Below, piece after piece: positions 39,901 to 53,700 of a DNA stretch of 64,000 nt. The stretch spans positions 9,585,539 to 9,649,538 of the forward strand of contig OZ022344.1 in the NCBI GenBank assembly GCA_963989245.1, read 5' to 3'. A program made the position numbers and the translations under genes. Source of the stretch: Nansenia antarctica (lineage: Eukaryota; Chordata; Actinopteri; Argentiniformes; Microstomatidae). Numbering within the stretch: position 1 is the stretch's first letter; each line of letters begins with the position of its first letter. The notes under the pieces were generated by a model. The model did not search any database. It had not been told where the DNA came from and worked only from the letters and a program-made list of their open reading frames with translations.

Positions 39901-42900
39901 GATTGAGAGCCTCCTGGTGGAGCTCTGTGATGGAGAGCCCCCTGGTTGAGCTCTGTGATGGAGGGCCTCCTGGTGCAGCTCTGTGATGGAGAGCCTCCTG
40001 GTAAAGCTCTGTGATTGAGAGCCTCCTGGTGGAGCTCTGTGATGGAGAGCCTCCTGGTGAAGCTCTGTGATGGAGAGCCTCCTGGTGCAGCTCTGTGATG
40101 GAGGGCCTCCTGCTGCAGCCCTGTGATGGAGAGCCTCCTGGTGCTGGTGAAGCTCTGTGATGGAGAGCCTCCTGGTGGAGCTCTGTGATGGAGAGCCTCC
40201 TGGTGAAGCTCTGTGATGGAGAGCCTCCTGGTGAAGCTCTGTGATTGAGAGGCTCCTGGTGCAGCTCTGTGATGGAGGGCCTCCTGGTGCAGCTCTGTGA
40301 TGGAGGGCCTCCTGGTGCTGGTGGAGCTCTGTGATGGAGAGCCTCCTGGTGGAGCTCTGTGATGGAGAGCCTCCTGGTGAGGCTCTGTGATGGAGAGCCT
40401 CCTGGTGAAGCTCTGTGATGGAGAGCCTCCTGGTGGAGCTCTGTGATGGAGAGCCTCCTGGTGAAGCTCTGTGATGGAGAGCCTCCTGGTGGAGCTCTGT
40501 GATGGAGGGCCTCCTGGTGGAGCTCTGTGATGGAGGGCCTCCTGGTGGAGCTCTGTGATGGAGGGCCTCCTGGTGAAGCTCTGTGATGGAGGGCCTCCTG
40601 GTGCTGGTGGAGCTCTGTGATGGAGAGCCTCCTGGTGGAGCTCTGTGATGGAGGGCCTCTTGGTGCAGCTCTGTGATGGAGAGCCTCCTGGTGGAGCTCT
40701 GTGATGGAGAGCCTCCTGGTGAGGCTCTGTGATGGAGAGCCTCCTGGTGAAGCTCTGTGATGGAGAGCCTCCTGGTGGAGCTCTGTGATGGAGAGCCTCC
40801 TGGTGAAGCTCTGTGATGGAGAGCCTCCTGGTGGAGCTCTGTGATGGAGGGCCTCCTGGTGGAGCTCTGTGATGGAGGGCCTCCTGGTGAAGCTCTGTGA
40901 TGGAGAGCCTCCTGGTGGAGCTCTGTGATGGAGGGCCTCCTGGTGGAGCTCTGTGATGGAGGGCCTCCTGGTGCAGCTCTGTGATGGAGAGCCTCCTGGT
41001 GGAGCTCTGTGATGGAGAGCCTCCTGGTGGAGCTCTGTGATTGAGAGCCTCCTGGTGCAGCTCTGTGATGGAGGGCCTCCTGGTGCAGCTCTGTGATGGA
41101 GAGCCTCCTGGTGCTGGTGAAGCTCTGTGATGGAGAGCCTCCTGGTGAAGCTCTGTGATGGAGAGCCTCCTGGTGTAGCTCTGTGATGGAGAGCCTCCTG
41201 GTGCAGCTCTGTGATGGAGGGCCTCCTGGTGCTGGTGGAGCTCTGTGATGGAGAGCCTCCTGGTGGAGCTCTGTGATGGAGAGCCTCCTGGTGCTGGTGA
41301 AGCTCTGTGACGGAGAGCCTCCTGGTGGAGCTCTGTGATTGAGAGCCTCCTGGTGAAGCTCTGTGATGGAGAGTCTCCTGGTGGAGCTCTGTGATGGAGA
41401 GCCTCCTGGTGGAGCTCTGTGATGGAGGGCCTCCTGGTGAAGCTCTGTGATGGAGAGCCTCCTGGTGGAGCTCTGTGATGGAGAGCCTCCTGGTGGAGCT
41501 CTGTGATGGAGAGCCTCCTGGTGGAGCTCTGTGATGGAGAGCCTCCTGGTGCAGCTCTGTGATGGAGAGCCTCCTGGGGGAGCTCTGTGATGGAGAGCCT
41601 CCTGGTGGAGCTCTGTGATGGAGGGCCTCCTGGTGGAGCTCTGTGATGGAGAGCCTCCTGGTGGAGCTCTGTGATGGAGCTCCTCCTGGTGCAGCTCCTG
41701 GTGCAGCTCTGTGATGGAGAGCCTCCTGGTGCTGGTGAAGCTCTGTGATGGAGAGCCTCCTGGTGAAGCTCTGTGATGGAGAGCCTCCTGGTGGAGCTCT
41801 GTGATGGAGAGCCTCCTGGTGGAGCTCTGTGATGGAGGGCCTCCTGGTGAAGCTCTGTGATGGAGAGCCTCCTGGTGGAGCTCTGTGATTGAGAGCCTCC
41901 TGGTGCAGCTCTGTGATGGAGGGCCTCCTGGTGCAGCTCTGTGATGGAGAGCCTCCTGGTGCTGGTGAAGCTCTGTGATGGAGAGCCTCCTGGTGAAGCT
42001 CTGTGATGGAGAGCCTCCTGGTGCAGCTCTGTGATGGAGAGCCTCCTGGTGCAGCTCTGTGATGGAGGGCCTCCTGGTGCTGGTGGAGCTCTGTGATGGA
42101 GAGCCTCCTGGTGGAGCTCTGTGATGGAGAGCCTCCTGGTGCTGGTGAAGCTCTGTGACGGAGAGCCTCCTGGTGGAGCTCTGTGATTGAGAGCCTCCTG
42201 GTGAAGCTCTGTGATGGAGAGTCTCCTGGTGGAGCTCTGTGATGGAGAGCCTCCTGGTGGAGCTCTGTGATGGAGAGCCTCCTGGTGGAGCTCTGTGATT
42301 GAGAGCCTCCTGGTGAAGCTCTGTGATGGAGAGTCTCCTGGTGGAGCTCTGTGATGGAGAGCCTCCTGGTGGATCTCTGTGATGGAGAGCATCCTGGTGC
42401 TGGTGAAGCTCTGTGATGGAGAGCCTCCTGGTGAAGCTCTGTGATTGTGAGCCTCCTGGTGCAGCTCTGTGATGGAGAGCCTCCTGGTGGAGCTCTGTGA
42501 TGGAGAGCCTCCTGGTGCAGCTCTGTGATGGAGAGCCTCCTGGTGGAGCTCTGTGATGGAGAGCCTCCTGGGGGAGCTCTGTGATGGAGGGCCTCCTGGT
42601 GCAGCTCTGTGATGGAGAGCCTCCTGGTGCTGGTGAAGCTCTGTGATGGAGAGCCTTCTGGTGGAGCTCTGTGATGGAGAGCCTCCTGGTGGAGCTCTGT
42701 GATGGAGAGCCTCCTGGTGGAGTTCTGTGATGGAGAGCCTCCTGGTGGAGCTCTGTGATGGAGGGCCTCCTGGTGCAGCTCTGTGATGGAGAGCCTCCTG
42801 GTGCTGGTGAAGCTCTGTGATGGAGAGCCTCCTGGTGGAGCTCTGTGATGGAGAGCCTCCTGGTGAAGCTCTGTGATTGAGAGCCTCCTGGTGGAGCTCT

Positions 42901-45900
42901 GTGATGGAGAGCCTCCTGGTGCAGCTCTGTGATGGAGGGCCTCCTGGTGATGCTCTGTGATGGAGGGCCTCCTGGTGAAGCTCTGTGATGGAGAGCCTCC
43001 TGGTGAAGCTCTGTGATGGAGAGCCTCCTGGTGGAGCTCTGTGATGGAGAGCCTCCTGGTGCAGCTCTGTGATGGAGAGCCTCCTGGTGCTGGTGAAGCT
43101 CTGTGATGGAGAGCCTCCTGGTGCAGCTCTGTGATGGAGAGCCTCCTGGTGCAGCTCTGTGATGGAGAGCCTCCTGGTGCTGGTGAAGCTCTGTGATGGA
43201 GAGCCTCCTGGTGGAGCTCTGTGATGGAGAGCCTCCTGGTGAAGCTCTGTGATGGAGAGCCTCCTGGTGGAGCTCTGTGATGGAGAGCCTCCTGGTGGAG
43301 CTCTGTGATGGAGGGCCTCCTGGTGCAGCTCTGTGATGGAGAGCCTCCTGGTGCTGGTGAAGCTCTGTGATGGAGAGCCTCCTGGTGGAGCTCTGTGATG
43401 GAGAGCCTCCTGGTGGAGCTCTGTGATGGAGAGCCTCCTGGTGCAGCTCTGTGATGGAAGGCCTCCTGGTGCTGGTGGAGCTCTGTGATGGAGAGCCTCC
43501 TGGTGGAGCTCTGTGATGGAGAGCCTCCTGGTGCTGGTGAAGCTCTGTGACGGAGAGCCTCCTGGTGGAGCTCTGTGATTGAGAGCCTCCTGGTGAAGCT
43601 CTGTGATGGAGAGTCTCCTGGTGGAGCTCTGTGATGGAGAGCCTCCTGGTGGAGCTCTGTGATGGAGGGCCTCCTGGTGAAGCTCTGTGATGGAGAGCCT
43701 CCTGGTGGAGCTCTGTGATGGAGAGCCTCCTGGTGGAGCTCTGTGATGGAGAGCCTCCTGGTGGAGCTCTGTGATGGAGAGCCTCCTGGTGGAGCTCTGT
43801 GATGGAGCTCCTCCTGGTGCAGCTCCTGGTGCAGCTCTGTGATGGAGAGCCTCCTGGTGCTGGTGAAGCTCTGTGATGGAGAGCCTCCTGGTGAAGCTCT
43901 GTGATGGAGAGCCTCCTGGTGGAGCTCTGTGATGGAGAGCCTCCTGGTGGAGCTCTGTGATGGAGGGCCTCCTGGTGAAGCTCTGTGATGGAGAGCCTCC
44001 TGGTGGAGCTCTGTGATGGAGGGCCTCCTGGTGGAGCTCTGTGATGGAGGGCCTCCTGGTGAAGCTCTGTGATGGAGAGCCTCCTGGTGGAGCTCTGTGA
44101 TGGAGGGCCTCCTGGTGGAGCTCTGTGATGGAGGGCCTCCTGGGGGAGCTCTGTGATGGAGAGCCTCCTGGTGGAGCTCTGTGATGGAGGGCCTCCTGGT
44201 GGAGCTCTGTGATGGAGAGCCTCCTGGTGGAGCTCTGTGATGGAGCTCCTCCTGGTGCAGCTCCTGGTGCAGCTCTGTGATGGAGAGCCTCCTGGTGCTG
44301 GTGAAGCTCTGTGATGGAGAGCCTCCTGGTGAAGCTCTGTGATGGAGAGCCTCCTGGTGGAGCTCTGTGATGGAGAGCCTCCTGGTGGAGCTCTGTGATG
44401 GAGGGCCTCCTGGTGAAGCTCTGTGATGGAGAGCCTCCTGGTGGAGCTCTGTGATTGAGAGCCTCCTGGTGCAGCTCTGTGATGGAGGGCCTCCTGGTGC
44501 AGCTCTGTGATGGAGAGCCTCCTGGTGCTGGTGAAGCTCTGTGATGGAGAGCCTCCTGGTGAAGCTCTGTGATGGAGAGCCTCCTGGTGCAGCTCTGTGA
44601 TGGAGAGCCTCCTGGTGCAGCTCTGTGATGGAGGGCCTCCTGGTGCTGGTGGAGCTCTGTGATGGAGAGCCTCCTGGTGGAGCTCTGTGATGGAGAGCCT
44701 CCTGGTGCTGGTGAAGCTCTGTGACGGAGAGCCTCCTGGTGGAGCTCTGTGATTGAGAGCCTCCTGGTGAAGCTCTGTGATGGAAAGTCTCCTGGTGGAG
44801 CTCTGTGATGGAGAGCCTCCTGGTGGAGCTCTGTGATGGAGAGCCTCCTGGTGGAGCTCTGTGATGGAGAGCCTCCTGGTGGAGCTCTGTGATGGAGAGC
44901 CTCGTGGTGGAGCTCTGTGATGGAGAGCCTCCTGGTGCAGCTCTGTGATGGAGAGCCTCCTGCTGGAGCTCTGTGATGGAGAGCCTCCTGGGGGATCTCT
45001 GTGATGGAGAGCATCCTGGTGCTGGTGAAGCTCTGTGATGGAGAGCCTCCTGGTGAAGCTCTGTGATTGTGAGCCTCCTGGTGCAGCTCTGTGATGGAGA
45101 GCCTCCTGGTGGAGCTCTGTGATGGAGAGCCTCCTGGTGCAGCTCTGTGATGGAGAGCCTCCTGGTGGAGCTCTGTGATGGAGAGCCTCCTGGGGGAGCT
45201 CTGTGATGGAGGGCCTCCTGGTGCAGCTCTGTGATGGAGAGCCTCCTGGTGCTGGTGAAGCTCTGTGATGGAGAGCCTTCTGGTGGAGCTCTGTGATGGA
45301 GAGCCTCCTGGTGGAGCTCTGTGATGGAGAGCCTCCTGGTGGAGTTCTGTGATGGAGAGCCTCCTGGTGGAGCTCTGTGATGGAGGGCCTCCTGGTGCAG
45401 CTCTGTGATGGAGAGCCTCCTGGTGCTGGTGAAGCTCTGTGATGGAGAGCCTCCTGGTGGAGCTCTGTGATGGAGAGCCTCCTGGTGAAGCTCTGTGATT
45501 GAGAGCCTCCTGGTGGAGCTCTGTGATGGAGAGCCTCCTGGTGCAGCTCTGTGATGGAGGGCCTCCTGGTGATGCTCTGTGATGGAGGGCCTCCTGGTGA
45601 AGCTCTGTGATGGAGAGCCTCCTGGTGAAGCTCTGTGATGGAGAGCCTCCTGGTGGAGCTCTGTGATGGAGAGCCTCCTGGTGAAGCTCTGTGATGGAGA
45701 GCCTCCTGGTGGAGCTCTGTGATGGAGGGCCTCCTGGTGAAGCTCTGTGATGGAGAGCCTCCTGGTGGAGCTCTGTGATGGAGGGCCTCCTGGTGGAGCT
45801 CTGTGATGGAGGGCCTCCTGGTGAAGCTCTGTGATGGAGAGCCTCCTGGTGGAGCTCTGTGATGGAGGGCCTCCTGGTGGAGCTCTGTGATGGAGGGCCT

Positions 45901-47704
45901 CCTGGTGCAGCTCTGTGATGGAGAGCCTCCTGGTGGAGCTCTGTGATGGAGAGCCTCCTGGTGGAGCTCTGTGATTGAGAGCCTCCTGGTGCAGCTCTGT
46001 GATGGAGGGCCTCCTGGTGCAGCTCTGTGATGGAGAGCCTCCTGGTGCTGGTGAAGCTCTGTGATGGAGAGCCTCCTGGTGAAGCTCTGTGATTGAGAGC
46101 CTCCTGGTGCAGCTCTGTGATTGAGGGCCTCCTGGTGCAGCTCTGTGATGGAGGGCCTCCTGGTACAGCTCTGTGATGGAGAGCCTCCTGGTGCTGGTGA
46201 AGCTCTGTGATGGAGAGCCTCCTGGTGAAGCTCTGTGATGGAGAGCCTCCTGGTGGAACTCTGTGATGGAGAGCCTCCTGGTGGCGCTCTGTGATGGAGG
46301 GCCTCCTGGTGCAGCTCTGTGATGGAGAGCCTCCTGGTGCAGCTCTGTGATGGAGAGCCTCCTGGTGCTGGTGAAGCTCTGTGATGGAGAGCCTCCTGGT
46401 GGAGCTCTGTGATGGAGAGCCTCCTGGTGAAGCTCTGTGATTGAGAGCCTCCTGGTGGAGCTCTGTGATGGAGAGCCTCCTGGTGCAGCTCTGTGATGGA
46501 GGGCCTCCTGGTGATGCTCTGTGATGGAGGGCCTCCTGGTGAAGCTCTGTGATGGAGAGCCTCCTGGTGAAGCTCTGTGATGGAGAGCCTCCTGGTGGAG
46601 CTCTGTGATGGAGAGCCTCCTGGTGAAGCTCTGTGATGGAGAGCCTCCTGGTGGAGCTCTGTGATGGAGGGCCTCCTGGTGAAGCTCTGTGATGGAGAGC
46701 CTCCTGGTGGAGCTCTGTGATGGAGGGCCTCCTGGTGGAGCTCTGTGATGGAGGGCCTCCTGGTGAAGCTCTGTGATGGAGAGCCTCCTGGTGGAGCTCT
46801 GTGATGGAGGGCCTCCTGGTGGAGCTCTGTGATGGAGGGCCTCCTGGTGCAGCTCTGTGATGGAGAGCCTCCTGGTGGAGCTCTGTGATGGAGAGCCTCC
46901 TGGTGGAGCTCTGTGATTGAGAGCCTCCTGGTGCAGCTCTGTGATGGAGGGCCTCCTGGTGCAGCTCTGTGATGGAGAGCCTCCTGGTGCTGGTGAAGCT
47001 CTGTGATGGAGAGCCTCCTGGTGAAGCTCTGTGATTGAGAGCCTCCTGGTGCAGCTCTGTGATTGAGGGCCTCCTGGTGCAGCTCTGTGATGGAGGGCCT
47101 CCTGGTACAGCTCTGTGATGGAGAGCCTCCTGGTGCTGGTGAAGCTCTGTGATGGAGAGCCTCCTGGTGAAGCTCTGTGATGGAGAGCCTCCTGGTGGAA
47201 CTCTGTGATGGAGAGCCTCCTGGTGGCGCTCTGTGATGGAGGGCCTCCTGGTGCAGCTCTGTGATGGAGAGCCTCCTGGTGGAGCTCTGTGATGGAGAGC
47301 CTCCTGGTGCTGGTGAAGCTCTGTGATGGAGAGCCTCCTGGTGCTGGTGGAGCTCTGTGATGGAGACCCTCCTGGTGAAGCTCTGTGATGGAGAGCCTCC
47401 TGGTGCAGCTCTGTGATGGAGAGCCTCCTGGTGCTGGTGGAGCTCTGTAATGGAGAGCCTCCTGGTGCAGCTCTGTGATGGAGGGCCTCCTGGTGCAGCT
47501 CTGTGATGGAGAGCCTCCTGGTGCTGGTGGAGCTCTGTGATGGAGAGCCTCCTGGTGCAGCTCTGTGATGGAGAGCCTCCTGGTGCTGGTGAAGCACTGT
47601 GACGGAGAGCCTCCTGGTGGAGCTCTGTGATTGAGAGTCTCCTGGTGAAGCTCTGTGATGGAGAGTCTCCTGGTGGAGCTCTGTGATGGAGAGCCTCCTG
47701 GTGG

Positions 47705-50700
47705 ATCTCTGTGATGGAGAGCATCCTGGTGCTGGTGAAGCTCTGTGATGGAGAGCCTCCTGGTGAAGCTCTGTGATTGTGAGCCTCCTGGTGCAGCTCT
47801 GTGATGGAGAGCCTCCTGGTGCTGGTGAAGCTCTGTGATGGAGAGCCTCCTGGTGCAGCTCTGTGATGGAGAGCCTCCTGGTGCTGGTGGAGCTCTGTGA
47901 TGGAGAGCCTCCTGGTGAAGCTCTGTGATGGAGAGCCTCCTGGTGGAGCTCTGTGATGGAGAGCCTCCTGGTGGAGCTCTGTGATGGAGGGCCTCCTGGT
48001 GCAGCTCTGTGATGGAGAGCCTCCTGGTGCTGGTGAAGCTCTGTGATGGAGAGCCTCCTGGTGGAGCTCTGTGATGGAGAGCCTCCTGGTGGAGCTCTGT
48101 GATGGAGAGCCTCCTGGTGCAGCTCTGTGATGGAGGGCCTCCTGGTGCAGCTCTGTGATGGAGAGCCTCCTGGTGCTGGTGAAACTCTGTGACGGAGAGC
48201 CTCCTGGTGGAGCTCTGTGATTGAGAGCCTCCTGGTGAAGCTCTGTGATGGAGAGCCTCCTGGTGCAGCTCTGTGATGGAGGGCCTCCTGGTGCAGCTCT
48301 GTGATGGAGAGCCTCCTGGTGGAGCTCTGTGATTGAGAGCCTCCTGGTGGAGCTCTGTGATGGAGAGCCCCCTGGTTGAGCTCTGTGATGGAGGGCCTCC
48401 TGGTGCAGCTCTGTGATGGAGAGCCTCCTGGTGAAGCTCTGTGATTGAGAGCCTCCTGGTGGAGCTCTGTGATGGAGAGCCTCCTGGTGGAGCTCTGTGA
48501 TGGAGAGCCTCCTGGCGAAGCTCTGTGATGGTGAGCCTCCTGGTGCAGCTCTGTGATGGAGAGCATCCTGGTGCTGGTGAAGCTCTGTGACGGAGAGCCT
48601 CCTGGTGGAGCTCTGTGATTGAGAGCCTCCTGGTGGAGCTCTGTGATGGAGAGCCCCCTGGTTGAGCTCTGTGATGGAGGGCCTCCTGGTGCAGCTCTGT
48701 GATGGAGAGCCTCCTGGTGAAGCTCTGTGATTGAGAGCCTCCTGGTGGAGCTCTGTGATGGAGAGCCTCCTGGTGGAGCTCTGTGATGGAGAGCCTCCTG
48801 GCGAAGCTCTGTGATGGTGAGCCTCCTGGTGCAGCTCTGTGATGGAGAGCATCCTGGTGCTGGTGAAGCTCTGTGACGGAGAGCCTCCTGGTGGAGCTCT
48901 GTGATTGAGAGCCTCCTGGTGAAGCTCTGTGATGGAGAGTCTCCTGGTGGAGCTCTGTGATGGAGAGCCTCCTGGTGCAGCTCTGTGATGGGGAGCCTCC
49001 TGGTGCTGGTGAAGCTTTGTGATGGAGAGCCTCCTGGTGGAGCTCTGTGATGGAGAGCCTCCTGGTGGAGCTCTGTGATGGAGAGCCTCCTGGTGGAGCT
49101 CTGTGATGGAGGGCCTCCTGGTGCAGCTCTGTGATGGAGAGCCTCCTGGTGCTGGTGAAACTCTGTGACGGAGAGCCTCCTGGTGGAGCTCTGTGATTGA
49201 GAGCCTCCTGGTGAAGCTCTGTGATGGAGAGCCTCCTGGTGCAGCTCTGTGATGGAGGGCCTCCTGGTGCAGCTCTGTGATGGAGAGCCTCCTGGTGGAG
49301 CTCTGTGATTGAGAGCCTCCTGGTGGAGCTCTGTGATGGAGAGCCTTCTGGTGCTGGTGAAGCTCTGTGATGGAGAGCCTCCTGGTGCAGCTCTGTGATG
49401 GAGAGCCTCCTGGTGGAGCTCTGTGATGGAGAGCCTCCTGGTGCAGCTCTGTGATGGAGAGCCTCCTGGTGAAGCTCTGTGATGGAGAGCCTCCTGGTGC
49501 AGCTCTGTGATGGAGAGCCTCCTGGTGCAGCTCTGTGATGGAGAGCCTCCTGGTGGAGCTCTGTGATAGAGAGCCTCCTGGTGGAGCTCTGTGATGGAGA
49601 GCCTCCTGGTGAAGCTCTGTGATTGAGAGCCTCCTGGTGGAGCTCTGTGATGGAGAGCCTCCTGGTGCAGCTCTGTGATGGAGGGCCTCCTGGTGATGCT
49701 CTGTGATGGAGGGCCTCCTGGTGAAGCTCTGTGATGGAGAGCCTCCTGGTGGAGCTCTGTGATGGAGAGCCTCCTGGTGCAGCTCTGTGATGGAGAGCCT
49801 CCTGGTGGAGCTCTGTGATGGAGAGCCTCCTGGGGGAGCTCTGTGATGGAGGGCCTCCTGGTGCAGCTCTGTGATGGAGAGCCTCCTGGTGCTGGTGAAG
49901 CTCTGTGATGGAGAGCCTTCTGGTGGAGCTCTGTGATGGAGAGCCTCCTGGTGGAGCTCTGTGATGGAGAGCCTCCTGGTGGAGTTCTGTGATGGAGAGC
50001 CTCCTGGTGGAGCTCTGTGATGGAGGGCCTCCTGGTGCAGCTCTGTGATGGAGAGCCTCCTGGTGCTGGTGAAGCTCTGTGATGGAGAGCCTCCTGGTGG
50101 AGCTCTGTGATGGAGAGCCTCCTGGTGAAGCTCTGTGATTGAGAGCCTCCTGGTGGAGCTCTGTGATGGAGAGCCTCCTGGTGCAGCTCTGTGATGGAGG
50201 GCCTCCTGGTGATGCTCTGTGATGGAGGGCCTCCTGGTGAAGCTCTGTGATGGAGAGCCTCCTGGTGAAGCTCTGTGATGGAGAGCCTCCTGGTGGAGCT
50301 CTGTGATGGAGAGCCTCCTGGTGAAGCTCTGTGATGGAGAGCCTCCTGGTGGAGCTCTGTGATGGAGGGCCTCCTGGTGAAGCTCTGTGATGGAGAGCCT
50401 CCTGGTGGAGCTCTGTGATGGAGGGCCTCCTGGTGGAGCTCTGTGATGGAGGGCCTCCTGGTGAAGCTCTGTGATGGAGAGCCTCCTGGTGGAGCTCTGT
50501 GATGGAGGGCCTCCTGGTGGAGCTCTGTGATGGAGGGCCTCCTGGTGCAGCTCTGTGATGGAGAGCCTCCTGGTGGAGCTCTGTGATGGAGAGCCTCCTG
50601 GTGGAGCTCTGTGATTGAGAGCCTCCTGGTGCAGCTCTGTGATGGAGGGCCTCCTGGTGCAGCTCTGTGATGGAGAGCCTCCTGGTGCTGGTGAAGCTCT

Positions 50701-53700
50701 GTGATGGAGAGCCTCCTGGTGAAGCTCTGTGATTGAGAGCCTCCTGGTGCAGCTCTGTGATTGAGGGCCTCCTGGTGCAGCTCTGTGATGGAGAGCCTCC
50801 TGGTGCTGGTGAAGCACTGTGACGGAGAGCCTCCTGGTGGAGCTCTGTGATTGAGAGTCTCCTGGTGAAGCTCTGTGATGGAGAGTCTCCTGGTGGAGCT
50901 CTGTGATGGAGAGCCTCCTGGTGGATCTCTGTGATGGAGAGCATCCTGGTGCTGGTGAAGCTCTGTGATGGAGAGCCTCCTGGTGAAGCTCTGTGATTGT
51001 GAGCCTCCTGGTGCAGCTCTGTGATGGAGAGCCTCCTGGTGCTGGTGAAGCTCTGTGATGGAGAGCCTCCTGGTGCAGCTCTGTGATGGAGAGCCTCCTG
51101 GTGCTGGTGGAGCTCTGTGATGGAGAGCCTCCTGGTGAAGCTCTGTGATGGAGAGCCTCCTGGTGGAGCTCTGTGATGGAGAGCCTCCTGGTGGAGCTCT
51201 GTGATGGAGGGCCTCCTGGTGCAGCTCTGTGATGGAGAGCCTCCTGGTGCTGGTGAAGCTCTGTGATGGAGAGCCTCCTGGTGGAGCTCTGTGATGGAGA
51301 GCCTCCTGGTGGAGCTCTGTGATGGAGAGCCTCCTGGTGCAGCTCTGTGATGGAGGGCCTCCTGGTGCAGCTCTGTGATGGAGAGCCTCCTGGTGCTGGT
51401 GAAACTCTGTGACGGAGAGCCTCCTGGTGGAGCTCTGTGATTGAGAGCCTCCTGGTGAAGCTCTGTGATGGAGAGCCTCCTGGTGCAGCTCTGTGATGGA
51501 GGGCCTCCTGGTGCAGCTCTGTGATGGAGAGCCTCCTGGTGGAGCTCTGTGATTGAGAGCCTCCTGGTGGAGCTCTGTGATGGAGAGCCCCCTGGTTGAG
51601 CTCTGTGATGGAGGGCCTCCTGGTGCAGCTCTGTGATGGAGAGCCTCCTGGTGAAGCTCTGTGATTGAGAGCCTCCTGGTGGAGCTCTGTGATGGAGAGC
51701 CTCCTGGTGGAGCTCTGTGATGGAGAACCTCCTGGCGAAGCTCTGTGATGGTGAGCCTCCTGGTGCAGCTCTGTGATGGAGAGCATCCTGGTGCTGGTGA
51801 AGCTCTGTGACGGAGAGCCTCCTGGTGGAGCTCTGTGATTGAGAGCCTCCTGGTGAAGCTCTGTGATGGAGAGCCTCCTGGTGCAGCTCTTTGATGGAGG
51901 GCCTCCTGGTGCAGCTCTGTGATGGAGAGCCTCCTGGCGAAGCTCTGTGATGGAGAGCCTCCTGGTGGAGCTCTGTGATGGAGGGCCTCCTGGTGCAGCT
52001 CTGTGATGGAGAGCCTCCTGGTGCTGGTGAAACTCTGTGACGGAGAGCCTCCTGGTGGAGCTCTGTGATTGAGAGCCTCCTGGTGAAGCTCTGTGATGGA
52101 GAGCCTCCTGGTGCAGCTCTGTGATGGAGGGCCTCCTGTTGCAGCTCTGTGATGGAGAGCCTCCTGGTGGAGCTCTGTGATTGAGAGCCTCCTGGTGGAG
52201 CTCTGTGATGGAGAGCCTTCTGGTGCTGGTGAAGCTCTGTGATGGAGAGCCTCCTGGTGCAGCTCTGTGATGGAGAGCCTCCTGGTGGAGCTCTGTGATG
52301 GAGAGCCTCCTAGTGGAGCTCTGTGATGGAGAGCCTCCTGGTGGAGCTCTGTGATGGAGAGCCTCCTGGTGCAGCTCTGTGATGGAGAGCCTCCTGGTGA
52401 AGCTCTGTGATGGAGAGCCTCCTGGTGCAGCTCTGTGATGGAGAGCCTCCTGGTGCAGCTCTGTGATGGAGAGCCTCCTGGTGGAGCTCTGTGATGGAGA
52501 GCCTCCTGGTGGAGCTCTGTGATGGAGAGCCTCCTGGTGAAGCTCTGTGATTGAGAGCCTCCTGGTGGAGCTCTGTGATGGAGAGCCTCCTGGTGCAGCT
52601 CTGTGATGGAGGGCCTCCTGGTGCAGCTCTGTGATGGAGAGCCTCCTGGTGGAGCTCTGTGATGGAGGGCCTCCTGGTGAAGCTCTGTGATGGAGAGCCT
52701 CCTGGTGGAGCTCTGTGATGGAGGGCCTCCTGGTGGATCTCTGTGATGGAGAGCATCCTGGTGCTGGTGGAGCTCTGTGATTGAGAGCCTCCTGGTGAAG
52801 CTCTGTGATTGTGAGCCTCCTGGTGCAGCTCTGTGATGGAGAGCCTCCTGGTGCTGGTGGAGCTCTGTGATGGAGAGCCTCCTGGTGAAGCTCTGTGATG
52901 GAGAGCCTCCTGGTGGAGCTCTGTGATGGAGAGCCTCCTGGTGGAGCTCTGTGATGGAGAGCCTCCTGGTGCAGCTCTGTGATGGAGGGCCTATTGGTGC
53001 AGCTCTGTGATGGAGAGCCTCCTGGTGCTGGTGAAACTCTGTGACGGAGAGCCTCCTGGTGGAGCTCTGTGATTGAGAGCCTCCTGGTGAAGCTCTGTGA
53101 TGGAGAGCCTCCTGGTGCAGCTCTGTGATGGAGGGCCTCCTGGTGCAGCTCTGTGATGGAGAGCCTCCTGGTGGAGCTCTGTGATTGAGAGCCTCCTGGT
53201 GGAGCTCTGTGATGGAGAGCCTTCTGGTGCTGGTGAAGCTCTGTGATGGAGAGCCTCCTGGTGCAGCTCTGTGATGGAGAGCCTCCTGGTGGAGCTCTGT
53301 GATGGAGAGCCTCCTAGTGGAGCTCTGTGATGGAGAGCCTCCTGGTGGAGCTCTGTGATGGAGAGCCTCCTGGTGCAGCTCTGTGATGGAGAGCCTCCTG
53401 GTGAAGCTCTGTGATGGAGAGCCTCCTGGTGCAGCTCTGTGATGGAGAGCCTCCTGGTGCAGCTCTGTGATGGAGAGCCTCCTGGTGGAGCTCTGTGATG
53501 GAGAGCCTCCTGGTGGAGCTCTGTGATGGAGAGCCTCCTGGTGAAGCTCTGTGATTGAGAGCCTCCTGGTGGAGCTCTGTGATGGAGAGCCTCCTGGTGC
53601 AGCTCTGTGATGGAGGGCCTCCTGGTGATGCTCTGTGATGGAGGGCCTCCTGGTGAAGCTCTGTGATGGAGAGCCTCCTGGTGAAGCTCTGTGATGGAGA

